NCBI RefSeq assembly: GCF_000424625.1
Contig: NZ_AUKG01000002.1
Location: 434,001-498,000 of the forward strand
Origin: Conexibacter woesei Iso977N
Lineage (GTDB): Bacteria; Actinomycetota; Thermoleophilia; Solirubrobacterales; Solirubrobacteraceae
DNA: 64,000 nucleotides
Direction of reading: 5' to 3'
Made by a program: the position numbers and the translations under genes. How positions within the stretch are numbered: the first letter of the stretch is position 1; each line of letters starts with the position of its first letter. The notes under the pieces were generated by a model that worked only from the letters and a program-made list of their open reading frames with translations, made no database searches and was not told the origin of the DNA. Of this stretch, positions 18,817 to 28,150 are shown one piece after another.

Positions 18817-19608
18817 TCAGACGCCGACCGTGAGGTTCGCGACGAACCCCTCCCTGACGTTCCCGGTGACCGTCGCCAGCTGGCGGATCGCCCTGTCGTC
18901 GGAGAACACGTTGTCGGTGGACAACGACACCTGCGACAGGTTGCGCGTGCTGCCCGGGTACAGGCTCGACGCGTACACCTTCCTGCACGCCGCGGCCGGC
19001 ATCGCGATCTGCGAGGTCTTGACGATCGGCCCGTTGGCCACCGCCTTGGCGACCGAGGCGTACACCTCGAAGTGGATGTGCGGCCAGCGGCCCGAGTAGC
19101 AGGCGGGGTAGATCGTCTTGAACCACGCCAGCCCGTCGCTGTCGGTCTTGACGATCCCACGCAGGTAGTTCTCGTCGGTGACGCCGGAGCCGTACATGGA
19201 GTACTTGCCCTGGCGGTCGCAGTGCCAGGCGTACACGGCGACGCCCGATAGCGGCCTGTAGTCCTTGCTCGCGTCGGTGACCGTGAGGTTGACGCGCAGC
19301 GGGACGCCGGTCGCCAGCGTCCTGGAGTCGCCGAACGAGCGCCGGATGTCGTGGCGGACGATCCCGGACTCGGTCAGCACATCCGGCCCGTTCGACCCGT
19401 CGCCGGGATACGGTCCCGCCGTCTCGCTCGGCGCCGTGCCGGTCGGCCGCTTCGCGGCCAGCGCGCTGCCGGCACCTCCGAGCGTCGCGAGGATCGCCGC
19501 CGCACCGCCCGCGCCGAAGAGCTTCAACGCATCGCGCCGCGAGGCGAGCTTGACGAGGTCCTCATGCAGGCCGTCGCCGTGGGGTTCATGGCTCACGGCG
19601 AGAACCAT
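18817..19608 (-). CDS. Exported intradiol ring-cleavage dioxygenase
   Basis: A 263-residue iron-dependent dioxygenase-like protein. The N-terminus carries a twin-arginine export signal (SRRDALKLF, then a hydrophobic Gly/Ala-rich stretch to about residue 52). The catalytic-domain blocks TAGPYPGDG, GVAVYAWHCDRQGKYSMY and YSGRWPHIHFEVY supply the two Tyr and two His iron ligands of the protocatechuate/catechol 1,2-dioxygenase family. A secreted member would act outside the cell on aromatic or lignin-like compounds; the substrate is unknown. Confidence 0.85.
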   Translation of the reverse strand: MVLAVSHEPHGDGLHEDLVKLASRRDALKLFGAGGAAAILATLGGAGSALAAKRPTGTAPSETAGPYPGDGSNGPDVLTESGIVRHDIRRSFGDSRTLATGVPLRVNLTVTDASKDYRPLSGVAVYAWHCDRQGKYSMYGSGVTDENYLRGIVKTDSDGLAWFKTIYPACYSGRWPHIHFEVYASVAKAVANGPIVKTSQIAMPAAACRKVYASSLYPGSTRNLSQVSLSTDNVFSDDRAIRQLATVTGNVREGFVANLTVGV

Positions 19609-19720
19609 CGACCGTCCGGCTGGGAACGGCCTGAGCGCTCGCTGGGACTGGCCCGTCAGAGCCGCCGCTCTGCCTGCCCGGCAGGACCACGTGAAAACGC
19701 TCGAAGGTCCGCACCCAAAC

Positions 19721-19764
19721 CGTTCACATCCCCGTCACGGGGTGTTGGCGGAGCTTTCACAGAA
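19721..19764 (+). promoter_or_regulatory. PHO-box-like array of 11-base repeats before the PHP-GT4 operon
   Basis: Four consecutive 11-base units: CGTTCACATCC, CCGTCACGGGG, TGTTGGCGGAG, CTTTCACAGAA. Units 1, 2 and 4 carry the (T/G)TCAC core in the same phase; unit 3 does not. PhoP/PhoB-type regulators bind direct repeats of 11 bases with this core. It ends about 30 bases before the ATG at 19794. Confidence 0.55.
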
Positions 19765-19793
19765 GGCCACCGCTAGCAGGGGATTCTCGTGGC

Positions 19794-22097
19794 ATGACCG
19801 CGCGTACGAGCCGGGCCGACCTGCACTGCCACTCGACCGCTTCGCAGCTGTCGAAGCTGGGCGTTCAGCGAGCACTCGGACTCCCCGAATGCGCAACGCC
19901 ACCGCAGGAGGTCCTGGAGCTCGCGCTGCAGCGCGGCATGGACTTCGTGACGATCACCGACCACGACACGATCGCCGGCGTCCTGGAGATCGCGCACGAC
20001 CCGCGCGTCTTCATCTCGGTCGAGCTGACGTGCTGGTTCCGCGAGGAGCCGCAGGCCGTCCACGTGCTCGTCATGGGCATCACCGAGGAGCAGTTCCTCG
20101 ACCTCCAGGCGATCTCGAACTGCGTCGAGTCGGTCGCCGAGTACCTGCACGACCACGAGATCGCCTGCGCGCTCGCGCACCCGTTCTACGCGGTCGAGGC
20201 GCCGCTGACCCCGCGCCACCGCCGCCGCCTCGCGCAGCTGTTCCCGGTCTGGGAGGTGCGCAACGGCGCCCGCGCCAAGGAGCTGAACCTCCCGGCCTTC
20301 ATCTACGTCGAGACCCACGGCGGGACCGGCGTCGGCGGCAGCGACGACCACGCGGGCGTCGACATCGGCCGCACGTTCACCGAGACGCCCTACGCCGAGA
20401 CCCCGCAGGAGTTCCTCCAGCACATCCGCAAGGGCCGCGCGCGGGCCGCGGGCGACCAGGGCAGCGCCGCGAAGTGGGCGCACGCCGCGATGGCGCTGGC
20501 GGTCCGCTCGCTGGAGCCGGCGGACGCCGCCGCCGAGCAAGGCAACCACGATGAGTTGAACCCGGCCACCGTCCTGCGGATGGTCGAGCGCGTCATGAAC
20601 GAGGGCGAGGCGCGCCGCGGCGCGATGGGCGCCGACCTCCAGCCCGAGGATGCCCGCGCGCTGCTGCGCGCGTGGCTGGACGCGGTCGGCCTCGCGCACC
20701 TCTCCAGCACCGACCTGCTGGCCGCGATGAAGGACGACGACTTCCGCCACGCCGACCTGTTCCGCCGCGCGCGCCGCACGCACGAGCGCAAGCTCGCGCG
20801 CGTCGTCGACAGCGTGATCGCCGGCGTCGGCGAGCGCGGCGCGGGCGGGCTGGCGACGAGCGCCGCGGACCTGTTCGACGCCTGCGTCGCCGCGATCCCC
20901 TACGCGCCGGCCGCCGCGTTCCTGGGCAAGGAGAAGTCGAAGCTCGTCCCGGACGAGGACGGCGCGCCGCGCCGCGTCGCGCTGGTCGCCGACGGCGTCG
21001 GCGGGATGCACGGCGTCACGCACACGCTGCAGGAGCTGCGCCACCGCGGGGTCCCGGGCTTCGAGGTCGAGATCGTCTCGACCGACATCATCGCCGACCG
21101 CCGCCTCGGCGCGGTCGCCGAGGTCGAGGTCCCGTTCTACAAGGGGTTGCAGGTCGGCGTCCCGAGCGTCCCGACGATCGTCGAGGCGCTGGCCGAGGGC
21201 CGCTACGACCTCGTGCACGTCTGCTCGCCCGGCCCGGCCGGCGTCGCCGCGCTGCTGACCGCGCGGATCATGGACCTGCCCGTGCTCGGCAGCTACCACA
21301 CCGAGTTGGGGTCCTACGCGGGCGTCCGGTCGATGGACCCCATGTTGGAGGCCTTCGCCAACGCGGCCATGTCGATGTTCTACGGGCAGTGCGAGGTCGT
21401 GCTCTCGCCGAGCGAGGCGAGCGACGCGGTGCTCGGTGGGCTGGGGATCGACGCGGGGCGCGTCGGGCGCTGGGACCGCGGGGTGGACGTCAGCCGCTTC
21501 TCGCCGGACCGACGCAAGGTGGATGCCTTCCCGGGCGAGATCAACATCATGTACTCGGGCCGGCTGACCGCCGAGAAGGGCGCCGACCTGCTCGCGGACG
21601 CGTTCCTGGCGGCCCGTGCGCGCGACCCGCGCCTGCACCTCGTCCTGGCGGGTGGCGGTCCGGAGGAGCAGATGCTGCGGGACCGCCTGGGCGAGCACGC
21701 GACGTTCTTGGGGTGGTTGGAGGGCGACGCGCTGGCCGACGCCTACGCGAGCGCCGACGTCTTCCTGTTCGCCTCACGGACCGACACGTTCGGCCAGGTG
21801 CTGCTGGAGGCGCAGGCGAGCGGCCTGCCGGTCGTCGCGGTCGCCGAGGGCGGCCCGTGCTCGATCGTCGAGGACGGCGTGACCGGCCGCCTGTGCGCGC
21901 CGGACGCCGAGGCGCTGGCCGACGCGGTCGTCGCGCTCGCGGGGGACGCAGAGCAACGTGTACGTCTTGCGGGCGCAGCGCGGGCCGCGGTCGCCGAGCG
22001 CACCTGGGACCGCGCGCTGGAGCGATTGGCGACCGGCTACCGGCGCGCGTTGGGCGTCGATGGCGCGGTCGTCGGCGGGGCGCGCCGTGCCGCCTGA
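19794..22097 (+). CDS. PHP-domain / GT4 glycosyltransferase fusion
   Basis: A 767-residue two-part protein. The N-terminal ~270 residues are a PHP metal-dependent hydrolase domain with DLHCHST (9-15), TITDHDTI, SVELTCWF, CALAHPFY and GGSDDHAG motifs. After a helical linker, the C-terminal ~370 residues form a GT4 retaining glycosyltransferase with GSYHTELGSYAG, IMYSGRLTAEKGADLL and the EX7E-type region TFGQVLLEAQASGLPVV. GT4 enzymes of this kind add sugars to diacylglycerol or to glycans. The two GT-type genes and the deacetylase downstream read as one operon. Confidence 0.85.
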   Translation: MTARTSRADLHCHSTASQLSKLGVQRALGLPECATPPQEVLELALQRGMDFVTITDHDTIAGVLEIAHDPRVFISVELTCWFREEPQAVHVLVMGITEEQFLDLQAISNCVESVAEYLHDHEIACALAHPFYAVEAPLTPRHRRRLAQLFPVWEVRNGARAKELNLPAFIYVETHGGTGVGGSDDHAGVDIGRTFTETPYAETPQEFLQHIRKGRARAAGDQGSAAKWAHAAMALAVRSLEPADAAAEQGNHDELNPATVLRMVERVMNEGEARRGAMGADLQPEDARALLRAWLDAVGLAHLSSTDLLAAMKDDDFRHADLFRRARRTHERKLARVVDSVIAGVGERGAGGLATSAADLFDACVAAIPYAPAAAFLGKEKSKLVPDEDGAPRRVALVADGVGGMHGVTHTLQELRHRGVPGFEVEIVSTDIIADRRLGAVAEVEVPFYKGLQVGVPSVPTIVEALAEGRYDLVHVCSPGPAGVAALLTARIMDLPVLGSYHTELGSYAGVRSMDPMLEAFANAAMSMFYGQCEVVLSPSEASDAVLGGLGIDAGRVGRWDRGVDVSRFSPDRRKVDAFPGEINIMYSGRLTAEKGADLLADAFLAARARDPRLHLVLAGGGPEEQMLRDRLGEHATFLGWLEGDALADAYASADVFLFASRTDTFGQVLLEAQASGLPVVAVAEGGPCSIVEDGVTGRLCAPDAEALADAVVALAGDAEQRVRLAGAARAAVAERTWDRALERLATGYRRALGVDGAVVGGARRAA

Positions 22098-23241
22098 GCT
22101 GGCGGTCCTCGAGGGCGGCGCGAGCCGCGCCGGGTCGCGCTTCGCGCGTCGCGACGCGGCGCCGCCGCGGCCGCTGAAGGTCGCCGACGTCGCGCTGTTC
22201 TACGGCGAGCGCTCCGGCGGGATCCGGACCTACCTCGACGCCAAGGCCGAGCACGCGATCCGCAACCCGGGCGCGATCGACCACCACATCTTGGTCCCGG
22301 GCGCGAAGGAGAAGCACGAGTCCGGGCGCCACGAGCTGCCGTCGATGCGCGTCGTCGCGGCCAACGGCTACCGCGTCCCGCTCGGCGCCGGCGCGCTGAA
22401 GGAGACGCTGAGGGCGCTGCAGCCCGACGTCGTCCTGCTGCACGACCCGTTCTGGTGGCCGGTCGACGTGATCTCCTGCGCACGCGAGCTGGGCGCCCGG
22501 ACCGTCGCGGTCCACCACGGCACGTCGAACCTCGAGGCGGCCTCGCTGCCCGGCCCGTCGCGCGTGTACGCGCCGCTGCTGCGGCGCTGGCTGCGCCGGT
22601 CCGGCCGGCACGTCGACGCGGTGATGAGCAACGTCGACACGATGGCCGACTTCGGGCGGCTCGCGACGATGCCGCTGCGGTTGGGCGTCCACGAGGCGTT
22701 CCGTTCGCGGGCCGACGTCGCGCGCGGCGACCATGTGCTGTATGTCGGTCGGCTGTCGCGCGAGAAGGGCGTGCTGGAGCTGCTGGAGGCCGCCGCCCGG
22801 AGCGCCGATCCGTGGCCGCTGCGGATCGTGGGGAGTGGGCCGCTGGAGGAGACGCTCCGGACCCGCGCGCGCAGGCTGGGGTTGAGCGCGCGCATCAGCT
22901 TCCGCCCGCATGCGCGGGATCGTGTCCGGCTTGCGCATCGCTACGCGAGCGCGCGCTGCGTCGTGATGCCGGGCGAGCACGAGACGTTCGGGCTCGCCGC
23001 GCTGGAGGCCGCCGCGTGCGGGACGCCGGTCGCGGCCTGCTCGACGGCGCCCGCGCTGCATGCGATCGGGCGGCTCGGCCACGGCTTCGTCCCCGCGGAT
23101 CCGGACGACCTGGACCGCGCGATCGACGAGGCCTACATGTCGCTGCCCGATCCGCAGGAGGCGGCGATGCTCGGGTGGCGCCACCGCTGGGACCGCGTGT
23201 TCGCCGCGGAGCTGGACGGCCTCCGGGACCTGGTGGGCTGA
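22087..23241 (+). CDS. GT4 family glycosyltransferase
   Basis: A retaining GT4 glycosyltransferase of about 384 residues. The N-terminal domain has the donor-side start LFYGERSGGIRTYL and TVAVHHGTSN. The C-terminal domain has VLYVGRLSREKGVLELL and the EX7E region EHETFGLAALEAAACG. I chose the GTG at 22087, which overlaps the upstream stop by 11 bases; an ATG at 22060 would add nine residues. It is in the same operon as the PHP-GT4 fusion and probably acts in the same pathway. Confidence 0.85.
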   Translation: MPPELAVLEGGASRAGSRFARRDAAPPRPLKVADVALFYGERSGGIRTYLDAKAEHAIRNPGAIDHHILVPGAKEKHESGRHELPSMRVVAANGYRVPLGAGALKETLRALQPDVVLLHDPFWWPVDVISCARELGARTVAVHHGTSNLEAASLPGPSRVYAPLLRRWLRRSGRHVDAVMSNVDTMADFGRLATMPLRLGVHEAFRSRADVARGDHVLYVGRLSREKGVLELLEAAARSADPWPLRIVGSGPLEETLRTRARRLGLSARISFRPHARDRVRLAHRYASARCVVMPGEHETFGLAALEAAACGTPVAACSTAPALHAIGRLGHGFVPADPDDLDRAIDEAYMSLPDPQEAAMLGWRHRWDRVFAAELDGLRDLVG

Positions 23242-23244
23242 GCG

Positions 23245-23970
23245 GTGCACCGGCACGGCGGGACGATCGCGGTGTCGCTGCACGACGTCGAGCCGGCGAC
23301 GTTCGAGCGCTGCGCGCTGATCCGCGACTGGCTCAACGACAACGGCGTCGACCGCGTCACGTTGTTGGTGATCCCGGCGCCGGACCTGCACCCGTTCACC
23401 GACCGGCGGCCGGAGATGGCCGACTGGCTGGAGGAGTGCGCGCGCGGCGGCGACGCGATCGCCCAGCACGGCTTCCAGCACCGCCAGGCCCGGCGCGTGC
23501 ACGGGCCGCGGCAGTTCGTCGCGAAGCTGCAGGCGGGGGAGTGCGCGGAGTTCGTCGGGCTCGACATCGCCGAGACGCGCCGCGCGGTGCTGGCCGGGCG
23601 GCGCCTGCTGAAGCTCGCCGGGATCCAGCCGCGCGGGTTCGTGGCGCCGGGCTACGCCTACACCGGCGCGCTGCGCGAGACGCTGGCGCAGACCTTCGAG
23701 TGGTGGGCCGGCATCGGCCGCCTGCACCGCGTGCCCGACGGCACGACGACGACCGCACCGGCCCTGACGCTCGGGACCAGCACCCGCTTCAAGCGCTGGA
23801 CCTCACCCCTCGTCGTCCGGTCGGGCGCAGCGATGTCCGGCGACCTGTTGCGGTTGGACCTCCACCCCTCCGACCTCGACCACCCCCGCTGCGTGCAGGC
23901 CGTCGAACGCGTCCTCCGCCGCTCCAGGGACCGCGCGGCGGTCACCTACGACGAGCTCGCGCTGCGCTAA
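23245..23970 (+). CDS. DUF2334 polysaccharide deacetylase-like protein
   Basis: A 241-residue protein with the NodB-like deacetylase fold as in DUF2334. The metal-ligand strand is AVSLHDVEPAT, followed by IAQHGFQHR and GFVAPGYAYT. No signal peptide is visible, so it would act in the cytoplasm. It follows the GT4 gene with a three-base gap and a GTG start. A lipid-linked or nucleotide-linked sugar is the expected substrate; this is inference from the neighbours. Confidence 0.75.
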   Translation: MHRHGGTIAVSLHDVEPATFERCALIRDWLNDNGVDRVTLLVIPAPDLHPFTDRRPEMADWLEECARGGDAIAQHGFQHRQARRVHGPRQFVAKLQAGECAEFVGLDIAETRRAVLAGRRLLKLAGIQPRGFVAPGYAYTGALRETLAQTFEWWAGIGRLHRVPDGTTTTAPALTLGTSTRFKRWTSPLVVRSGAAMSGDLLRLDLHPSDLDHPRCVQAVERVLRRSRDRAAVTYDELALR

Positions 23971-24109
23971 CCGTCTCGCTACACACGGCCACCGCAGCAC
24001 CGCGCTGCTCGGTACGCGCGATTACCGAGGCCGTGTCGCAGCCGACGTAGCTGTCCGCGGCCGTCGCCGCTGACAGCGCGTCTGCTTTGGAAACCGATCC
24101 TCACTGCCG

Positions 24110-24139
24110 CGGCACAGCCACGGTCGGTGGTCTGTGCCG
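24110..24139. terminator. Hairpin between convergent genes
   Basis: An 8-base stem CGGCACAG/CTGTGCCG, extended inward by CCAC/GTGG with one bulged T and a 5-base loop. It lies between the deacetylase stop (23970) and the stop of the minus-strand phosphoesterase (24150), so it could serve both directions. There is no clear T tract, as is common in high-GC actinobacteria. Confidence 0.5.
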
Positions 24140-24149
24140 TCAGCCGCCG

Positions 24150-25886
24150 CTACTTCGCGAACGAGTTGGTGTACACGGCCTTGCCGAAGGACGGCATCGC
24201 CGGGTCGTTCGCGTAGCCGAGGTGGTCGAGGCCGAAGAGGTCCTCGATGGACTTCAGGAAGGCGAAGTGGTTGAAGGAGTCGATGACGTCGGTCGTGCCG
24301 GGCTTGACGGCGTCGGAGATGAGCAACATCCCCACCTTGCCGCCGCCGGGTGAGGAGCCGGAGTCGTCGGTGACGGCGGGCACGGTCGTCGAGGCGGGCG
24401 CGGTGGTCGACGCCGGGTCGGTCGTGCTCGTCGTCTCCGGGACCGCGGTCGTCGCGGGAAGGACGGTCGAGGCGGGCGTCGCCGTGCTCGCCGGCGTCGT
24501 GGTCGACGCGGGCGCCGTGGTGCTCGGCAGGTTCGGGAACATGCTCGGCGTGCAGCACTGCGAGGAGTCGACGGTCGCGCCGGCGGCCGCGGTCTGCGGT
24601 GCCTGGTCGAACGTGATCGCCAGCAGGCCGCCGTCGGCGTAGGCCTTGGACCTCAAGATCGTCGGGACCGTCGCCTTCAGCCAGTCGTCGGCCGCCTTCA
24701 TGCCCGCGGGCGAGCCGTCGGCGCACGGCGTGTCGCTGCCGTCGTGGCAGGCGTTCGGGATGATGTAGGAGAACGCCGGCGTGGTGTCGGGCGACAGCAG
24801 GTCCAGGCTCATCTGGCCGAGGCCGACGTCGCCGTTGGCGCACGCGGTCCCATCGGTCAGCGAGTGGAAGTAGATGAAGGGGTTGCGCCAGGTCTCGTAG
24901 GCGTCGGCCGCGCGCGGGGCCTGGAGCGGGTCGGCGGTGCCGAGAGTGGCGTGGCGGCAGCTCGTCGCCTGGTCGACCGGACCGTTGCCGATGTCCTCGA
25001 CGTACGCCTTCCACGTCCTGCCGGCCTTGAGCAGCTGGTCCGGGAGCGTCGTGGTCGCGGCGGGGTAGACGCAGCCGTCGCCGAGCACCTGGCCGTCGGT
25101 GTCGCTCGCCGTGCCGGGCGTGACGTCGGTGTAGTTGGGGCAGTTGGCCTGCGTCTGCAGCGTCGGGCCCTGGCCGGAGATCAAGGCGATGTTGTTGGCC
25201 AGCTCGCCCTGCGTCGCGCCGTAGTAGTTCTGGATGATCTCGCCCTGCTTGGGCAGCGTCCTCGACAGGTAGGTCGCCTGCGAGGACGTCCCGAACGACT
25301 CGTCGTAGCCGTGGCCGTGCAGGACGATCAAGAACACGTGCTTGATCTTCGGGGCGGCGTAGACGCCGGGCGCAGCGGCGGCACCGTCGCCGGAATCCCC
25401 GGAGTCGTCGGTCGCGGTCGTGTCGGCGCTCGACGTGTCGTCGGCGACGCTCGTGTCGCCGCTGGTGTCCGGCGTGTCGGAGCTGGCGTCGTCGGCCGGC
25501 GGCGACGCGGTGTCGTCGGTCACCGGCGCGGCGGCCACGGGCGCCGCGGCGGCCGGCGCCATCGCGACGACGACCGGCGCGCTCGCCAGCGAGTCCGCCG
25601 CCGGCGAGATCACGGTCCCGAGCACCGAGCCGAACGCGAGCGTCGCCAGGACCGCCAGCGCGGCGACCCGCGGCGACAAGGAACGGCGCGACTCGACGGC
25701 CTCCGGCTCCGGATCCGCCATCCCGACGAACCGCGCCGGCGCGGCGTGGCCGAGCAGCTGCGCGATCTCCGGCGGCAGGTCGTGGACGCGCACGCCGCAG
25801 TGCAGGCAGTAGCGCTGGTCGGCGGCGAGCGCGGTCCCGCACTCGTGGCAGGCGCGGCTGGGCAGGGGAAGACGGTCCTCGGGCAC
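24150..25886 (-). CDS. Zinc-ribbon / membrane anchor / phosphoesterase-like protein 1
   Basis: A 578-residue protein in four parts. A zinc ribbon (Cys13, 16, 27, 30, with AADQRYCLHCG) should be cytoplasmic. One transmembrane segment follows (about 73-93), then an Asp/Ser/Thr-rich linker (about 110-170). The outer domain is of the AcpA/phospholipase C phosphoesterase family, with LISGQGP, ADGSPAGMKAADDWL and a Thr/Pro-rich insert. The family's metal-binding start, normally VLENxSY, is VLHGHGYDESFG here, and the later TFDE is TFDQ, so catalysis may be lost. GTG 25886 is chosen over an upstream TTG because the ribbon starts close by. A paralogue lies at 34357. Confidence 0.8.
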   Translation of the reverse strand: MPEDRLPLPSRACHECGTALAADQRYCLHCGVRVHDLPPEIAQLLGHAAPARFVGMADPEPEAVESRRSLSPRVAALAVLATLAFGSVLGTVISPAADSLASAPVVVAMAPAAAAPVAAAPVTDDTASPPADDASSDTPDTSGDTSVADDTSSADTTATDDSGDSGDGAAAAPGVYAAPKIKHVFLIVLHGHGYDESFGTSSQATYLSRTLPKQGEIIQNYYGATQGELANNIALISGQGPTLQTQANCPNYTDVTPGTASDTDGQVLGDGCVYPAATTTLPDQLLKAGRTWKAYVEDIGNGPVDQATSCRHATLGTADPLQAPRAADAYETWRNPFIYFHSLTDGTACANGDVGLGQMSLDLLSPDTTPAFSYIIPNACHDGSDTPCADGSPAGMKAADDWLKATVPTILRSKAYADGGLLAITFDQAPQTAAAGATVDSSQCCTPSMFPNLPSTTAPASTTTPASTATPASTVLPATTAVPETTSTTDPASTTAPASTTVPAVTDDSGSSPGGGKVGMLLISDAVKPGTTDVIDSFNHFAFLKSIEDLFGLDHLGYANDPAMPSFGKAVYTNSFAK

Positions 25887-25924
25887 GGCGGTCGCCCACT
25901 TTCGCGTGCGCGGGTCACCGACTT

Positions 25925-25985
25925 GTGAACATCCGGAGGTCCCCAAACCTTCGACACGGTGGAAACCAGACGTTCACAACTTCAC
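25925..25985. promoter_or_regulatory. TTCAC half-sites in a divergent intergenic region
   Basis: The region between the phosphoesterase and the zinc-ribbon gene has plus-strand TTCAC at 25973 and 25981 (8 bases apart, so not a perfect 11-base array) and a minus-strand GTTCAC at 25925-25930. These are weaker than the other PHO-like arrays in the window but may drive the two divergent genes. Confidence 0.35.
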
Positions 25986-26014
25986 AACCTCTCCCACGCA
26001 GACTTGGCTCGCGC

Positions 26015-26716
26015 ATGGACAGCACGAGCACCCTCAACCCGGCGGACGAGCCGACGCAGACCAGCGTCCCGTTCCCGGACCCCACAACTTCAGCGACCGC
26101 ACCGGTCGCCGCGGCGAGCGCCTGCTCGAACTGCGGCGCCGCGCTGGCGACCGACCAGCGCTACTGCCTGGTCTGCGGCGAGCGCAACGGCGACCCGCGG
26201 CTGCCGGTCATGAGCGGGCGCGCGTCGCTCAGCTCGCCGGCCACGCCGGCGGTGGTCACCACCACGACGCGCGGCCCGCGCGGCGGCGGCTCGACGAACA
26301 CCGCGCTGATCGCGGGCGTCGGCACGCTGCTCGTCGCCCTCGGCGTCGGCGTCGTGATCGGCCGCTCGAGCGACAACAACAACTCGACGGCCAAGACGCC
26401 GCAGGTGATCACGGTCGGCGCGCCGGCCGCGGCCGCTGCGGGCGCCGCCGTCGCGGGCGCGGGGGCGTCCGGGACCACGCCGGGCGACACGTCCGGCGCC
26501 GCGGCGAGCGGCTCGTCCGACAGCAGGGCCAAGGACTCCAAGAACGCGTCGTCGGACGGCGCCAAGGCCAAGGACTCCAAGAGCGACGCCAAGGCCGCCA
26601 CGCCCGGCAACGGCAGGGTCGCCGCCAGGAAGGGCACCGTCGTCAGGCTCGGCCAGAGGGGCACCGGCAAGGGCTACAAGGACGGCAGGTTCACCGGCGA
26701 CTTCTTCGGCGGCTAG
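26015..26716 (+). CDS. Zinc-ribbon membrane protein 1
   Basis: A 233-residue protein. Residues 37-54 form a zinc ribbon (Cys37, 40, 51, 54; ATDQRYCLVCGERNGDPRLP). A transmembrane segment at about 96-116 (LIAGVGTLLVALGVGVVIG) follows, then an Ala/Gly/Ser-rich and Lys/Asp-rich outer region ending in GTGKGYKDGRFTGDFFGG. It is a clear paralogue of the protein at 40342, which has the same ribbon, spacing and anchor. The start MDSTSTLN at 26015 is chosen; a longer frame exists. Function unknown. Confidence 0.75.
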   Translation: MDSTSTLNPADEPTQTSVPFPDPTTSATAPVAAASACSNCGAALATDQRYCLVCGERNGDPRLPVMSGRASLSSPATPAVVTTTTRGPRGGGSTNTALIAGVGTLLVALGVGVVIGRSSDNNNSTAKTPQVITVGAPAAAAAGAAVAGAGASGTTPGDTSGAAASGSSDSRAKDSKNASSDGAKAKDSKSDAKAATPGNGRVAARKGTVVRLGQRGTGKGYKDGRFTGDFFGG

Positions 26717-26724
26717 GAAAAGAC

Positions 26725-27135
26725 ATGAGCAAGATCCCGTTCCCGCGCCGCGGCGCGCACACGCACGCGTCCGCCCCCGGCGACACCCAGGTCATGCCCG
26801 CCGTGTCGGCCGTGCCCGAGCCCGAGGAGGCGATCGACCTCCGCCGCCGCCGCGACCAGCTGAGCGCCCGCCTGGCCGAGCTGCAGTGGGACCTCGGCGG
26901 CCTCACCTACGAGATGGCGACGCGCGCGACGATCCGCGTCGACGTGCTGATGCAGCGCGCCGCGATCCTCCAGGACGTCGATGCCGAGCTGGCCGAGGTC
27001 GAGCGCATCATCCGCATGGAGGACTCCGGCGTCGCGGGCACCTGCCCCGTCTGCCGCGCACCCCACTCGTCCGGCGCGGTCTTCTGCTGGCAGTGCGGCG
27101 CTGGGCTGCTGCCCCAGGCCGGCACCGCCGCGTAG
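26725..27135 (+). CDS. Small zinc-ribbon protein 1 (WDLGGLTYEMA family)
   Basis: A 136-residue soluble protein. A helical block (residues 40-97) has LQWDLGGLTYEMA, RVDVLMQRAA and DAELAEVERI. A C-terminal zinc ribbon follows (Cys107, 110, 121, 124; CWQCG). It sits eight bases after the zinc-ribbon membrane protein and is a close paralogue of the protein at 40995. No signal peptide. I know no function for this family; the paired recurrence beside pst operons suggests a joint role. Confidence 0.75.
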   Translation: MSKIPFPRRGAHTHASAPGDTQVMPAVSAVPEPEEAIDLRRRRDQLSARLAELQWDLGGLTYEMATRATIRVDVLMQRAAILQDVDAELAEVERIIRMEDSGVAGTCPVCRAPHSSGAVFCWQCGAGLLPQAGTAA

Positions 27136-27179
27136 TCCTACAACGACCCTCCGTCCGCCGCTCTCCTCCGACGGCAAGC

Positions 27180-27211
27180 ACGAAGGGCCCCGCGTCGGCG
27201 GGGCCCTTCGT
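27180..27211. terminator. Strong bidirectional terminator
   Basis: A perfect 14-base stem, ACGAAGGGCCCCGC and its complement, with a four-base loop (27194-27197). It lies between the zinc-ribbon gene stop and the convergent pstB stop, and could end both messages. Confidence 0.85.
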
Positions 27212-27256
27212 CGTTCCAGGGTCAGATGCGCGCGAGTGCGCGCTCGGCGCTCCGGC

Positions 27257-28150
27257 TCAGCCGAACCGGCCGTTGACGTAGTCCCGCGTCCGCGTGTCGG
27301 CCGCGCTCGCGAAGATCGTCTCCGTGTTGTCGTACTCGACCAGCGTCCCGACGTGCCTGCCGTCCTGCACGTCGAGGCTGAAGAACGCGGTCTTGTCGGC
27401 GACGCGCGCCGCCTGCTGCATGTTGTGCGTGACGATCGCGATCGTGTAGCGGCGCTTGAGCGAGTGGATCAGGTCCTCGATCGCGGCGGTCGCGATCGGG
27501 TCCAGCGCGGAGGCGGGCTCGTCGAGCAGCAACACGTCGGGCTCGACGGCGATCGCGCGCGCGATGCACAGCCGCTGCTGCTGGCCGCCCGACAGCCCGA
27601 GCGCGCTGGACTTCAGGCGGTCCTTGACCTCGTCCCACAGCGCGGCGCCGCGCAGGGCGCGCTCCACCCGCTCGTCCAGCCCGGACTTCAACCCCAGGTT
27701 GCGCGGGGCCCAGGCGATGTTGTCGTAGATCGACTTCGGGAACGGGTTCGGCTTCTGGAAGACCATCCCGATCCGGCGCCGGACCTCGACGCGGTTGGCG
27801 GCGCCCGCGTACACGTCGTGGCCGTGGTAGAGGACGCTGCCCTCCAGCCGGAAGCCGGGGATCGAGTCGTTCATGCGGTTGATGGAACGCAAGAACGTGG
27901 ACTTGCCGCAGCCCGACGGCCCGATGATCGCCGTGACGAGGTTCTTCTGGATCGCCATGTCGACGCCGGCGATCGCCATCTTGTCGCCGTAGAAGACCTT
28001 CACGTCGCGGGCGTCGATGACGACCTCGTGCTTGCGCGCGGCGGCGAGCGTCGTGGGGTCGAGCGTCGGGATCGCGCCGCTGTGCAGGCGCTGGCGTGGC
28101 GGCGTGGCGGCGGCCGGGGCGTCGGAGTTGTTGATGTCCATGGTCGTCAT
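27257..28150 (-). CDS. pstB: Phosphate ABC transporter ATPase PstB (system 1)
   Basis: A 297-residue cytoplasmic ATPase of the high-affinity phosphate transporter. Walker A is GPSGCGKST, the signature [15 protein letters not shown] and Walker [14 protein letters not shown], followed by [10 protein letters not shown]. These are specific to PstB. An N-terminal extension of about 42 residues is unlike the compact E. coli protein. The ATG overlaps the pstA stop by four bases, and the operon runs pstC-pstA-pstB on the minus strand. Confidence 0.95.
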   Translation of the reverse strand: MTTMDINNSDAPAAATPPRQRLHSGAIPTLDPTTLAAARKHEVVIDARDVKVFYGDKMAIAGVDMAIQKNLVTAIIGPSGCGKSTFLRSINRMNDSIPGFRLEGSVLYHGHDVYAGAANRVEVRRRIGMVFQKPNPFPKSIYDNIAWAPRNLGLKSGLDERVERALRGAALWDEVKDRLKSSALGLSGGQQQRLCIARAIAVEPDVLLLDEPASALDPIATAAIEDLIHSLKRRYTIAIVTHNMQQAARVADKTAFFSLDVQDGRHVGTLVEYDNTETIFASAADTRTRDYVNGRFG

